Source: Przewalskia tangutica
Taxonomy: Eukaryota > Streptophyta > Magnoliopsida > Solanales > Solanaceae
Length of the DNA stretch: 64,000 bases
Assembly (NCBI GenBank): GCA_029844215.1
Contig: CM056738.1
Span: 48,744,388 to 48,808,387, forward strand
Direction: 5' to 3'
In this document: positions 48,150-59,175 of the stretch, in pieces
Layout of the letters: every line of letters starts with the position of its first letter
Position numbering within the stretch: position 1 is the stretch's first letter
The notes under the pieces: generated by a model
The model's input: the letters and a program-made list of their open reading frames with translations, nothing else
Databases searched by the model: none
What the model was told of the DNA's origin: nothing
Position numbers and translations under genes: made by a program

Positions 48150-49424
48150 TATACCGATATCACAAAACAAATAGGCGATTTCAAGGACCGCTATAATCGG
48201 GAACTTCCACCACGACCGCCTCGCCCGCTCGCAGTATATGAACACCCTGCCTAGCTATCGAAGGCGAAGAACCCGCAACAAATCCCAAAGGCTGAGTCTC
48301 AACATCCGCGCTACCGCTGGTAGGAAAATTTCTCGCAAAATGGCCCCGCTGGCCACATGTAAAACAAGTCCTTCGACACTTCCGAATGGGTTTACCACAC
48401 CGTTACACTTAGGTCGGGTGGCTTCCTCCGCCAAGACCCCAACTCCCCGAAACTCAACCTCGAGCCTCGACCGCCTCAATACTCGAGGCCCCAAGATCAG
48501 AGGACCACTGCATCGGGCGGCGTATAACTAGTTCACACTGGCGGTCCGCCTTGAAAGTTACCAGCGACCTCGCTGTCCCGCCCTCTTCGCGATATCGTCA
48601 ATCCGCCGGTCTCTCCGCGCTCACACCCAGCGCATGAGTCGCATGCGGCGATGTCCATGCCCCCAAGCGATACACCCAACAAGACTCGCCAAGTAGTCAT
48701 CAAGCCCTCGCGGACGTAGCGGTGCACTCGCCCTCCATATTAGCTACTAACGCAGGGACATATCGAGCCAACGAGTCAAACTTCACGTTGTACTCCCGAA
48801 TCGCGGCGCCCTCCCCGCCTCAAAGATCGAAACTCGCCGCCCGCGTTCTCTCATCCGCGCGGCAAGAAATGGCCGAAATGCCTCCGAGAACTCGTCCCAA
48901 ACACCGGGGCGCATGCTCCCCGACAGCTCCTATGAATCAAACCAACGATCATGCGGTATCACGCACCGACGCGAACCGAAAATCACGGACTCGGTCTCCA
49001 AGCTCGATCACTGCATGATCCTTCAGAATCGACGGATGAACTCGCGATCATCCTCGTGCCTCGACCCGTAACTCGCGGATACAACTCGTAAAATCCCGTA
49101 GCCTCAAACTATCCGACCGGGATGAACTACGGCTACCGAATCGAACCGCCAGATTCATTCTCCTCGTGTTCGCCACGATCCCGCCGAATCGCCATCTCCT
49201 TGTAACCCATCTCTCTCGCTTCCGTGCCGGGACCGAGGCTCGTGTATCGTGGTCTTCGCAGCCACCGCCGCGCTCTAACCTTCGCTGGCCGGGCGCGCCG
49301 CAAAACTCGCCGCTCAAGAACTATCTCGTAATGACCGCTCGCGCTCGCATTTCTCTCAGTGTCCCACTAGCGCCTCCCACGGCCGCTTTGCCCTTCTCGG
49401 GCCCGGTTGCCTTGCGCGAGGCAT
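48150..49424 (-). pseudogene. gag: E7 gag, frameshifted
   Basis: Start at ATG 49424-49422 (MPRARQPGPRRAK). The capsid region at about 48900-49120 is in broken frames, with DSLRLRDF at its N-terminal side as in E4. The C-terminal part is visible in 48533-48727 (MHRYVREGLMTTWRVLLGVS, then GGMDIA). A CCHC-like knuckle at about 48325-48367 reads C-F-T-C-G-Q-R-G-H-F-A-R-N-F, the last Cys changed to Phe. The frame stops near the gag/protease linker, followed by the junction motif at about 48115-48155. Confidence 0.78.
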
Positions 49425-49533
49425 AATCGCGTAAAAGAACACGCCGTAAGGAGTCCAACTTACAACATCGCTCTAAGGCACGATCTCAGAGTGAGAAGAA
49501 TAGAAACCAATCCTAAATGTCCTGCAGCCTCCT

Positions 49534-49567
49534 GATTATAGATGTGGTGCACAACACACCGATAATC
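49534..49567 (-). ncRNA. E7 leader hairpin
   Basis: Identical to E4: GATTAT/ATAATC, one mismatch, GGTGTG/CACATC, loop TTGTGCAC. Confidence 0.65.
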
Positions 49568-49613
49568 AAGACTCTACTAGACACGGTCTGTAGACACTTT
49601 CCGAGGATTAACT

Positions 49614-49625
49614 GCTCTGATACCA
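49614..49625 (-). other. E7 primer-binding site
   Basis: GCTCTGATACCA on the plus strand, an intact initiator-tRNA-Met primer site. The spacer to the LTR is 2 bp, against 4 bp in the other elements. Confidence 0.93.
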
Positions 49626-49627
49626 CT

Positions 49628-52600
49628 TGTCACGCCCCGAAACCCGGGCCCGTCACTGGTGCCTTACCCCGGGCACCCTAGTGATACAACATCAGAGAAA
49701 ACCAGCGGAAATAAAAACTTTACACATGAAATGAGAGACATAAATAAATAAACAGCAACCCAACCGTTGCCTTCAAGATATATACATAAAACCCGAACGC
49801 TTATCCTTTTACAAACCCCGCCCACAACAAGCAAGCATGCACTTAAGATATACAACAACTATGACGGACAGGCCCCGCCATACCCCGAATGTACAAGTAC
49901 CTACAATGACAGGACTATACTAAAAGATAAGCCTCCGAGGAACGGAGCTTCCTAACGCCGAATCGCGATCCTATGAGCGAGATCAACCAATCGGTGTACC
50001 TCTACCGCGCAGATGAACGCAGCCTCGGGCGAGGTCGATAACGGTACTAAGTATGTGAAATCGAAAATACCGTAATGAAATCACATTTCATCATTTTATA
50101 AAACCATTTCGCAGTTAAGTAAACAAGCAAGTAAGGGACGATATCCCCGTAATAATCACTCACACATAATTACGGGTCTCACGCCCATAATACCACTCTG
50201 CCGTGGAACTCATTCTCATCACGGCAGCATGATGTAAAACAACACCCATATGTGAACTCGAACACTAGATCCTGCGTCAAGGCTATCAAAACCGACGGCC
50301 AAGTAGAATAGCCAACTACCACCCAAAAGCTAGTCATATCCCATCACGGGCAAGGTACTAAGCCAACTACTACCCAAAAGCTAGCCACGAATCGCCGAGG
50401 CAAGTATCTTAAGCTAACGTCTAATAGCCTACCGCCTCACAAGATATGACCGAGGCAAGTATCTTAAGCTATCTACCGAGGCTACCGTGACACGAGAAAA
50501 TGACCGTAACAAGTATCTAAAGTGTGCTCAACCACACGCATAAAACCAAGCCCGTGATCGCCGTCACCGCGCAAGCTTCATGGATTAGCGGTCCATGGAC
50601 TAACAAATCAACCTCACAATGACCGCATGCCCCGCATCTTACCTCGGAAGTCATGGCCATGAAACCATCCTATCGACGCGTGCCCGTGGAACATCCATCA
50701 CGCCAAGATGTCCAAAGGAAATAAATCGATAGCCCTCCCTGCAGAGTCACGACAAGCATGAAACAACGATCAATACTCAAAGTGGACGATACTCGTGGAC
50801 CACCCAACGCCGTATGTCCAATAATCAATCGATAGCCGCCTCCTGCAGAGTCACGAAGACATCAACAAAACACTTGCACATCAAAGACTATCACAACAAG
50901 CATAGGCAAGTTTAACATACATTCATTTTAATCAACAATCCGGTTTCAAACCCAAAATACTACATACTTTTCTTCTTTCAAAAAGACCTCTTTCTACGTA
51001 AAAGCCACATGATACTAATACTGTAGTATATAAAGAAAACACGCTTTACTTTTAAAACCAAATTACTTCACCTTCGTAAAAATCTTTACAAGGCTTTTAA
51101 AATCAAGTACTCTATACTTTATAAACTAAGTGCTTTTCTTTAGAACAACATCAAGTATACTCTTTTAAAACCCAATTAACTTACTCTTTTCAAAACAAGT
51201 AACCTATACTTAAATCAAGTTACTTCTCCTTTCCGAAAACAAGTCGTTATAAGTCAAGTCTCTTATCTTTCAAGATCAAGTCTCTTAACTTTCAAAATCA
51301 AGTCGCTTTATCAAAACCAAATCTTTCTTTTATCTTCATAAAGTCGTTATAACTAACTTCCCATAAAGCCATTATAACACTTTATGTTTTAAAACAAACA
51401 AAAATCGTTTCACACACGTCGCCTACCGTACTATATAGTTCACAACAATCATGCTCAAGAGTATAGGAAGAATCACATACCTTTAGCTTAAACCACAAGC
51501 CAAGTCAAGTATGCCGCGTGAAAGATCCACCTATAACAACCACAATATATAAATCAACTTCTAGCACTCTCCGTAGAATATTCTAAACACAAGATTCCTT
51601 ATTCTACGTAAATTTCAAAGACCTCCCCGCTATCACATAAATCTCCTCCTAACCAGCCCGCTACTGTGCCAACAACTCCTGAGGATTACACGCCTAACCT
51701 GACGTGTTCAAATATGCTTCACAATAATACTTACACAAGTCTACTGTAAGTACACCCAATGTAAATACTCAACTTTATAATCATCCTTCCAATATAATAT
51801 ACTCAAGTATAACTACTACAACATGTAATATCCAATTACAATAGGGACATAGATCATTACCTCGATAAGCCCAAAAATTATCCAAGTTATAAGTCGATCC
51901 CGAGCAACGCTTAGCTCCAATCCTTACGCTCAACCCGCCTCCAAGCGACCCTTAGAAGTTTCTAAACAACTTCTAAATACTTCCACCAAGCTAGGAAGAT
52001 TTTTCTAGGTTTTCGCTTTACTACTTATGGAATAAAGTAGTATTTCCTGCTCCTAGTATTGAAATAACTTTGGAATACTACTAGGGATACTAGGCCAAGG
52101 TATTTGGGATTATACAACAATACACCAAGTATTTTCTACACAAGAGGAGGGGGACGAAATCTACACAAAGGAGGGAAAACATTTGCTTTGGAAAGCTTTC
52201 TGCCGAGTGGATGATTTTACTCTTCGCCGCGGGTATTTATGTAAGAACCGCGGCCAAGATCAAGGTAAGTGTAGGGTCAAGATTGGGCCATGTGTGTGTG
52301 GGTCCCACCACACCACATGGCCAACGAAACAAGGGCCAAGTGGCTTGCCACTTGTCAACCCATTTCGCCATGGACAAGCTAGCCACTGTCTCCGCCATTT
52401 CGCCAGGTGCCACATGGGGTGACACGTGTCGCCCGACTGGCCCAAAATATTTCGTCTTCCAAAATATCCAAAATACCGAAATCTCAAAAACAAAGCGGGC
52501 CACAAAACCAGAATTTCTCCCGTGGCCCCACGTGACCATTTCCGAAAATAAAATCTCATAATTCTAAAATAATCCAAGAAGTCCAAATACCAAATCTGGG

Positions 52601-52749
52601 AATCCAATTCCCATTAACGAACCTTTTTCTTCACAAAAACCGGAAACTTTTCCGTCGAAAAAATCACATCTTTCTTTCTTTCCAAAATTTCTGTCGTATT
52701 CTCGTACGTACGTCCTCACATACATACCCTGGAACTACGGGGTATAACA
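49628..52749 (-). repeat. E7 5' LTR
   Basis: 3122 bp ending GGGGTATAACA before TSD TTTCC. Dyad at 51337-51386, tandem cassette at about 50170-50850. Confidence 0.93.
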
Positions 52750-53398
52750 TTTCCTTCTTGAAGCCTTTCCAAAAATCTCACCGGGGTTCATCAATTTGAG
52801 AGAGAGGAGAGGGATTTTTCTTAGGGAAACCCTTGCAAATGGCCAAGTCTTGAAGACTTGGCCCTAAAATAAGACCCTCCTTTGGTCAAAAAGATGGGAG
52901 GGACACTTGTCACCCTCCCATAGGCCTTTTATCAAAATATCCCCGATTTTTCGCTCATCACAAAAATCCGCGCCGCTGCCGCCAATGGGCCGCAGCCTTT
53001 CCACTTCGAGAATTTCTGCATTCCGCGCGACACTGCATTCCGGCCGGCGCTGCAACCTCGTGAGGACTTTCGAAATATCGGCCGCGTCGCTGACGGCCAA
53101 GCGACGTCTGGCTGAAGTCCGCCCTTCCACAGCCTCACGTAACTTCTAACGCTCAGAACTTCCTACCCCGATGTCCAATCGACGAGCGGTTTGTTGCGTT
53201 GGAAACTAGACTCAACCACCTTCATACTAGTCTTTTAAAACTCCTCAAAACTCCTAAGGAACTAGGAGATATACCGCTCCAAATTTGACTGAAAATCTGC
53301 CTGTAACACTTTTCCACCCCAACCCAACCTTCCAAATTCAAATCTTATTTCCTTTCGTACGTTCTTAACTTAACCTCTTGAATTTACGGGGTGTAACA
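52750..53398 (-). repeat. E6 3' LTR, segment 2
   Basis: From the second TTTCC copy to GGGGTGTAACA. It matches the end of the E6 5' LTR (about 61880-62520). No clear TATA box is seen in this LTR family. Confidence 0.9.
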
Positions 53399-53434
53399 TT
53401 CTTCCCCCCTTAGAAACATTCGTCCCCGAATGTT
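53399..53434 (-). other. E6 polypurine tract and inverted repeat
   Basis: AAGGGGGGAAGAA on the minus strand (53399-53411) abuts the LTR. AACATTCG/CGAATGTT arms at 53415-53422 and 53427-53434 enclose a 4-nt loop. Confidence 0.87.
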
Positions 53435-53734
53435 CTTTTGGAGTCAACCCAAAATTCCTCGTACTCTACAATTAATGGAACTTTATTATGCCACTTATGA
53501 CCCTAAGATATCGCACTCGCATACCCATCCATCATTGTCAACCAAGAAAACAGATCCCAAGGGTACACCAACGCTATTTACTCCAATTCAAGGCCTAAAA
53601 CGCTTCTCTTATCGTGCTTTCCACCTACTTCTAGCATACATACATAGTCTCAATATAATCCGTTCATGACACTTAAACATATAACAACTTTATCATGCAT
53701 ACAAGTCTCTAAAGGATCAAAATATACCTGAAAT
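53435..53734 (-). mobile_element. E6 region between gag and polypurine tract
   Basis: About 300 bp without a recognisable domain. The gag-proximal end at about 53690-53730 shares the junction motif (GCATAC-AGTCTCT-GATATACC pattern) with E4 at about 27714-27750 and E7 at about 48115-48155. The shared segment of E4/E5/E7 is not evident here. Confidence 0.5.
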
Positions 53735-54999
53735 CGCATAGCGGTAAAAGGACCGCTAAATCGGGAACCGCTACCACGACCTTCGCCATACCGCCGTGCA
53801 TGAACATCCTGCCTAGCCATCAAGGCGAAGAACCCGCATCGACCCGATAGATCGGGCTACTTCCACCAGCACTCGCCTCGGACAATTGCCAAATGGCCCC
53901 GCTGGGCCGCATAACAAGCCGCCGACCTAGTCCGACATTCTCCAAAATGAGCTCGCCACGCGAACCACACCGAGGCAAAGGTGGCCTCCTCGCTACTATC
54001 CCCGCATATCTATGAACCAGCCCCGAGCCACGACTCGCCTCGAATATCCTCGGCGGTCAAACCACCCGCCGTAAGGCCGGAAGGAGCACTCTGCGTCGGT
54101 GAAATGTAGACCTAGCTCGTTGATGAGGCCGTCGCCTAAAACTATCTCGAAACTCCGCCGCCCCGCCTCTTGGCCGGATCAACTGGCCGCTCTCTCTCTC
54201 TATCCTCAATCCTCGCGCATAAGCTCAGATCTCCGCAATATCCATACCGTCAAGAGCCACTCCTGCATCGCGGTAACCATATATCGGTCTAGTCCCATCA
54301 CATAGCGGTGAACTCTGTCCGCCATATCCGCCACAATAGTGGGTGCATACCTAGCCAATGAGTCAAATTCCAGGTTGTACTCTCTGATGGTTCTCCCATT
54401 CTGTCTTAACGCTAAGAATCTATCCAAGCGAGCTCTCCTTGTCTCAGGAGGCAAAAAGTGATCGAGGAAGGATCTCGTGAACTCACCCCAAACAGCTGGA
54501 GGAGCACCCATACCTCTAGACAACACCCACGACTCAAACCAGTTCAACGCAATATCGCAGAACCTGCAGAAGCTAACACAACGGACTCGCCTCCGAGGCC
54601 CTAAGCACTGCGATAGTCCGCCGCACTGCCGAATGAACTCCCGAGGTCCTCCTCGGACCTCGAACCATAGAACTCGGTGGATTACACCGTAAAGTCCCGA
54701 ATCCTCAAACTATCGGCCTGTGGTTAGCTACGGCCTCGCCATCGCGCCGCCACAATGCTAGTCAATAATCGGACCGCTCTCCGTAATCTCGATATTCACC
54801 TGTCGTGGAACTGAGGCTCGTGTACCGGAACCTCGGTGTTACGCCGCTCGGCTTCTAATATCGGCGTGGCTGATCTCGCCGATCCCCCCATAACCTCAGG
54901 CATAGTCTGGGCCTGATTCCTAGAAATCCTCTATGTACCACTAACAACTCTTGTTGTTGCCTTGCCCTTCTGGGCCCTGGTCGTCTTCCGTGGAGGCAT
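53735..54999 (-). pseudogene. gag: E6 gag, frameshifted
   Basis: Start at ATG 54999-54997 (MPPRKTTRAQKGKATT). The best capsid block is 54206-54547, 113 residues: NWFESWVLSRGMGAPPAVWG, then DHFLPPETRRARLDRFLALR, then a REYNLEFDSLARYAP stretch and DRVHRYVMGLDRY. It is very close to E3 gag. A zinc-knuckle relic at about 53885-53930 reads C-Y-A-A-Q-R-G-H-L, the second Cys lost. The N-terminal third and the tail are frameshifted. No protease or RT follows. Confidence 0.84.
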
Positions 55000-55109
55000 A
55001 ACTGATACAATAGAACAGGTCAGAGAGGATTCAACCTAGTAGGACAAATTTCATCGCACGATCTCGTAGGAGAAGAATGGAAACAAATCCTAAATGTCTC
55101 TGCACTCTC

Positions 55110-55143
55110 GATTATAGATGTGGTGCACAACACATCAATAATC
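55110..55143 (-). ncRNA. E6 leader hairpin
   Basis: GATTAT/ATAATC outer arms, one T-T mismatch, GATGTG/CACATC inner arms all paired (A-U where E4/E7 have G-U and E1/E5 have G-C), loop TTGTGCAC. Confidence 0.68.
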
Positions 55144-55186
55144 AAGACTTACTAGACACTGCGTAGACACTTTCCGAGGACTAACT

Positions 55187-55198
55187 GCTCTGATACCA
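55187..55198 (-). other. E6 primer-binding site
   Basis: GCTCTGATACCA on the plus strand, intact initiator-tRNA-Met site, 4 bp from the 5' LTR. Confidence 0.94.
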
Positions 55199-55202
55199 CT
55201 TT

Positions 55203-56125
55203 TGTCACGACCCGACCCCGGGCCCGCGACTGGTGCCCTACCTGGGCACCCTTACAGGTACACATCAGAGAAAATCAGCGGAACATACACAAACTTAATA
55301 ATGAAATAAATATTAGGTCAGCCGATAAGGCTACCTCCCTGGATATAAACAAATCCAACAACAGTTACCTCAAAAAAAAAATTATAAAGCGACCCACAAG
55401 ATATGACTACAGACCTCTAAGAGTTTACATAACATCTGTGATGGGACAGGGCCCCTCCATACCCCTGAATAAACAAAAGTCAATCACTTCAGGGAACCAT
55501 ACCAAAGACAAAGCCTCCGAAGAAAATGGAGCTTTCTGAAAACTGAACCGTGATCCTAGGAGTGCGGATCAACAAGCTATGTACCTCAACCTGCGGCATG
55601 AACGCAGCCCCCCGAAGGAGGTCAGTACAAAATATGTACCAAGTATGCAAAACTGAAAGTACTGTAATTTAAATCATAATAGTCAAAAATACAGCTGAAG
55701 ACATATATGATAACACAATTAACAGTACACTGTGCCTTACTGAAGTGAAAGTAATGAAAGTCAGTCTTACCTTGTACAGCCTATTTCAACATATGAACCA
55801 TAGCCACACCAGGGCTATGAACACCAGCCCTCAAATATCACAGCGCGCCCGTGGGATTCCCCATCACTGCCGACCGCTAGGTGTAAAATCTAACCATGTG
55901 TCGCGCTCGTGGTATCCCACCTCCCTATCAGCGTACACACATACAACACGTATATACCTATATCCTCTCGCCTGGAATCTGTCACTACGAAAGCCGTAAG
56001 AGTAAAATACAACCATGTGACGCGCCCGTGGCATCCTACCTCACTGTCGGCATACACATACACAACATTATATATATATATATATATATATCATGCCCGT
56101 GGAATCCCTCATCTCGGGTACATGA
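55203..56125 (-). repeat. E6 5' LTR, segment 1
   Basis: From TGTCACGACCCGACC to the S3 target CATGA (56121-56125). Almost identical to 41529-42450. Confidence 0.92.
56069..56091. repeat. AT microsatellite (E6 5' LTR)
   Basis: About 11 TA units, sister of 42397-42422. Confidence 0.95.
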
Positions 56126-56612
56126 TGTTACACCCCGTAAGTCCAGGACATGTATAAGAGAATGTACGTAAGGAAACAAGACTTGGAAATTAGTACGAAA
56201 GGAAGAATTGTTTTTCCGACGGAAAAATCTTCCGGGCGTCGGAAAGGAAAAAAATATTCGTTGTTGAGAATTGGATTCTCAAAATGTATTATTTGAAGAG
56301 TATGGAACTTATTAACATTTCGGAAATTTATTTTTACGGATTTGGTCATGTGGGGCCCACCCGAGGAATTTTACGTTTTGTGGGGCCCACGAGGGTTACG
56401 GAATTTTATGGACGAATGAGAGGGAGACACGTGGCACCCCCACACTTGGTCTTGGTCGAAAATTTGTAAGGGTAGAATGGTCATTGACCAAGGTAAAAGA
56501 TTAGTCTTGCTAGCATGACATTGTTGACTTGTCAACTTGCCACTTGGGCTTGATCCATGTGATCTTCATCCAAGCCACACAATTGTTACAATCTAGACCC
56601 TCCAATGTGTTT

Positions 56613-56618
56613 TATATA
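56613..56618 (+). promoter_or_regulatory. TATA-like box of S3
   Basis: TATATA within TTTTATATACTC, 487 bp into the LTR, at the position of TATAAATA in the other LTRs. Confidence 0.55.
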
Positions 56619-58380
56619 CTCAACTAGTATCAAGACTTGGCATTTTACACTTAGAAATTTTTAGAGAACCTTTGTTCTTGCAAGAGACCTCTCGGGTTCA
56701 CCCTTTCCCACACAAGAAAATTTTGTAGTTTTGATCCTTTGTGCACAAGACTTTAACCCAATGTCCCTAAGGGTTTTGTAAGGATATCTCAATAGAAAGA
56801 TTTCGGAAAAACGGCGTTTTCGTATTAGTCGCAAGGCGGAAACTTGAGGAGTTCTTCAACTTTGAAGTTGGAACTTGAAGATGGGTTCTTCATAGGCTTC
56901 TAAGGAGTGCTTGGAGCGGATTGGAACTTAAGGAAAGGAGCTAAGAATTGCTAAGGCGCGACTTTGAATCTTGGATTTCTTTTAAGGGCTTATAAAGGTA
57001 TAAATTTTGTCGTTTTAGCAATTAAGTTACTTCTTGTAGTAGCTATGGATAATAGCAAGCATGAGTTATATAGTATGAAGTTTGATAAGTATATTGGCTA
57101 TTGAAACCCTAATCCGAAAACTAGCATGTTAGCCTTAAGATTACAATTCAAGTCGATTATTAGTTTAAGTCGTCGCATGTTGTATAAGAAGGAAATTGTA
57201 GTTGTGGAAGTTGTTTATGACTATATAACATGTTAGACCTTAGAACTTGGAATTTGAAAAGGATTGGAAAAGACTTTGAATTGTTGGTTATGTTGTTGGC
57301 CGAGAATGGCTTGATATTGGAACTACTTCGTATTAATTGTGGGGCGGAATTTTACACGTATTGTAAGGCGTGTAATCCCCTTTGTTTGGTTTTTATTTTG
57401 AGCCTTAAATGTGGCGTGTTGGTTATTGTATTCGGCCTTGAAAAAGGTGGCAAAGTGAGTAGAAACAAAGGAAGTGCTGCCCGATTTTCCGTTGAATTAG
57501 AGACCGTATACTTAGTATTATTTTACGTTAGAGACTAGAAGTTGATAGTCTTGTTGTGACCATTATAGGTTGACAATTCTACGTACGGCGTATTCGGCTT
57601 AGCTTGTGGATTTAGCCGAAAAGGTATGTGAACTATCTCCTCTTCTGGCATGATTCCTTAAGGTAAAGAAAGTATGTCCTACTCCTTAAATGATCCATTC
57701 CTTGGTTGTATTTGGATTGCCTAAAATAGAATTCGTTCTATGTACTTCCTTGATTGTACTTTGATGCTTAAATTGTAAGTTGTATAATCCATTGCCTTAG
57801 TGGAGTTGGATTCTTAAAAGTGAAAGTATTTTACTTAAAGTACATAGAGTCTTGAAAAGGAAGCGGTTTCCAAATCTTTTGGCTAGTGCCTTAGTTCCAA
57901 AACCTAAGAGTCGTTTAATGACTTTAGGGGAGTCAAATGAGTGATTTACTTAATTGTTTTAAGAGAGGAGAAATGACATGATTTAAGAGAAGAAACTTGT
58001 TTTCTAAATATTAAGAGACTTGAAGTATTTTGGAAAGTTAAGAACTTGATTTGTAAGTATGTGATACTTGGTTTTAAGTATAAGTCTCTTGGTTATAAAA
58101 AGGAATGAATATGTCTAAAACCATAAAGGGTTATAACGGCTTTATGGGAAGTTGGTTATAACGGCTTTATGGAAGGTTAAGAAAGTTGTCTATTTTTTAT
58201 TAATGGGCATAAGTTGCCTAGATTGTGAAAATTTGAAGTTACTTGATTTCAAGCTTTGAAATGAGTTTCTAAAAGTGTAGTAACTTACTTTAAAAAAAAT
58301 AGACACACCTTGATACTACGGGTGTTAGTATCTTGGGGTTTTACATAGAAAGGAGTATTTTGAAAAGAATGTACGTACTT

Positions 58381-58620
58381 AGTACTTTGGCTTGATTAAT
58401 TGAGAATTAGTCTAAGTGTGCCTTGATAAGTACTTTGGCTTGATTAATTGAGAATTAGTCTAAGTGTGCCTTGATAAGTACTTTGGCTTGATTAATTGAG
58501 AATTATTCTAAGTGTGCCTTGATAAGTACTTTGGCTTGATTAATTGAGAATTAGTCTAAGTGTGCCTTGATAAGTACTTTGGCTTGTTTAAATGGGAATT
58601 ATTCTTTAAGTGCCTTGAGT
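58381..58620 (+). repeat. 48-bp tandem repeat, 5 copies
   Basis: The unit begins AGTACTTTGGCTTGATTAAT. The first four copies are almost identical and the fifth is diverged. It is inside S3 and not seen in the other LTRs. Confidence 0.95.
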
Positions 58621-58875
58621 TTATAAAATGAAAGTCTATAGATGTTATGAACTTGCCTGTGTCTTTGGTGATAGCCTTGAGTGCAAGTATTATGTTTTAT
58701 TACGTTCTCGCGACTTCGGGAGGGTCGGTTGTCTTGTTGTAAGTTACTTGGACGTACCGACAGTGATGTGGGATTCCACGGGTATGCTTCCGTTATTTGT
58801 AGTACTTGGGTTAAATTCCCGGATTTTTATAAAAGACATGGTAGTGCTTGTTTTGTTTGATGGTCGGTTGAGATA

Positions 58876-59175
58876 GGGTAAGAGTATAAGTGAGGGGTAA
58901 ACCCCCAAGACGCCATACCACCTTCTCCAGGGTAAGAGTATAAATGAGGGGTAAACCCCCAGACATTATACCCCCTGCTTGTTTTGTTTGATGGTCGGTT
59001 GAGATAGGGTAAGAGTATAAGTGAGGGGTAAACCCCCAAGACGCTATACCACCTTCTCCAGGGTAAGAGTATAAATGAGGGGTAAACCCCCAAGACATTA
59101 TACCCCCTGCTTTACCACCTTCTCCAGGGTAAGAGTATAAATGAGGGGTAAACCCCCAAGACATTATACCACCGC
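58876..59175 (+). repeat. Tandem array with GGGTAAGAGTATAA unit, 5 copies (S3)
   Basis: Each unit has GGGTAAGAGTATAARTGAGG, GGTAAACCCCCA, and usually ACCACCTTCTCCA. A longer unit containing TTGTTTGATGGTCGGTTGAG is duplicated. The same block occurs in reverse in the E6 LTR at about 42505-42610 and 59935-60035. Confidence 0.9.

Larger units (their letters stand above)
44452..52749 (-). mobile_element. E7: complete gag-only element, minus strand
   Basis: 8298 bp with 3' LTR 44452-47602, a 2025-bp internal region, 5' LTR 49628-52749 and a perfect TSD TTTCC (44447-44451 and 52750-52754). It is the only insertion here in the same orientation as its host (E6). The two LTRs are very similar, with most differences small and many in CG/CHG contexts. 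The internal region holds a damaged gag and the shared segment, and no pol. Confidence 0.94.

Noticed and set aside
57230..57538. A 102-residue plus-strand open frame as a host gene
   Set aside because: It lies within S3, in LTR sequence that is conserved as DNA but not as a frame in the other LTRs.
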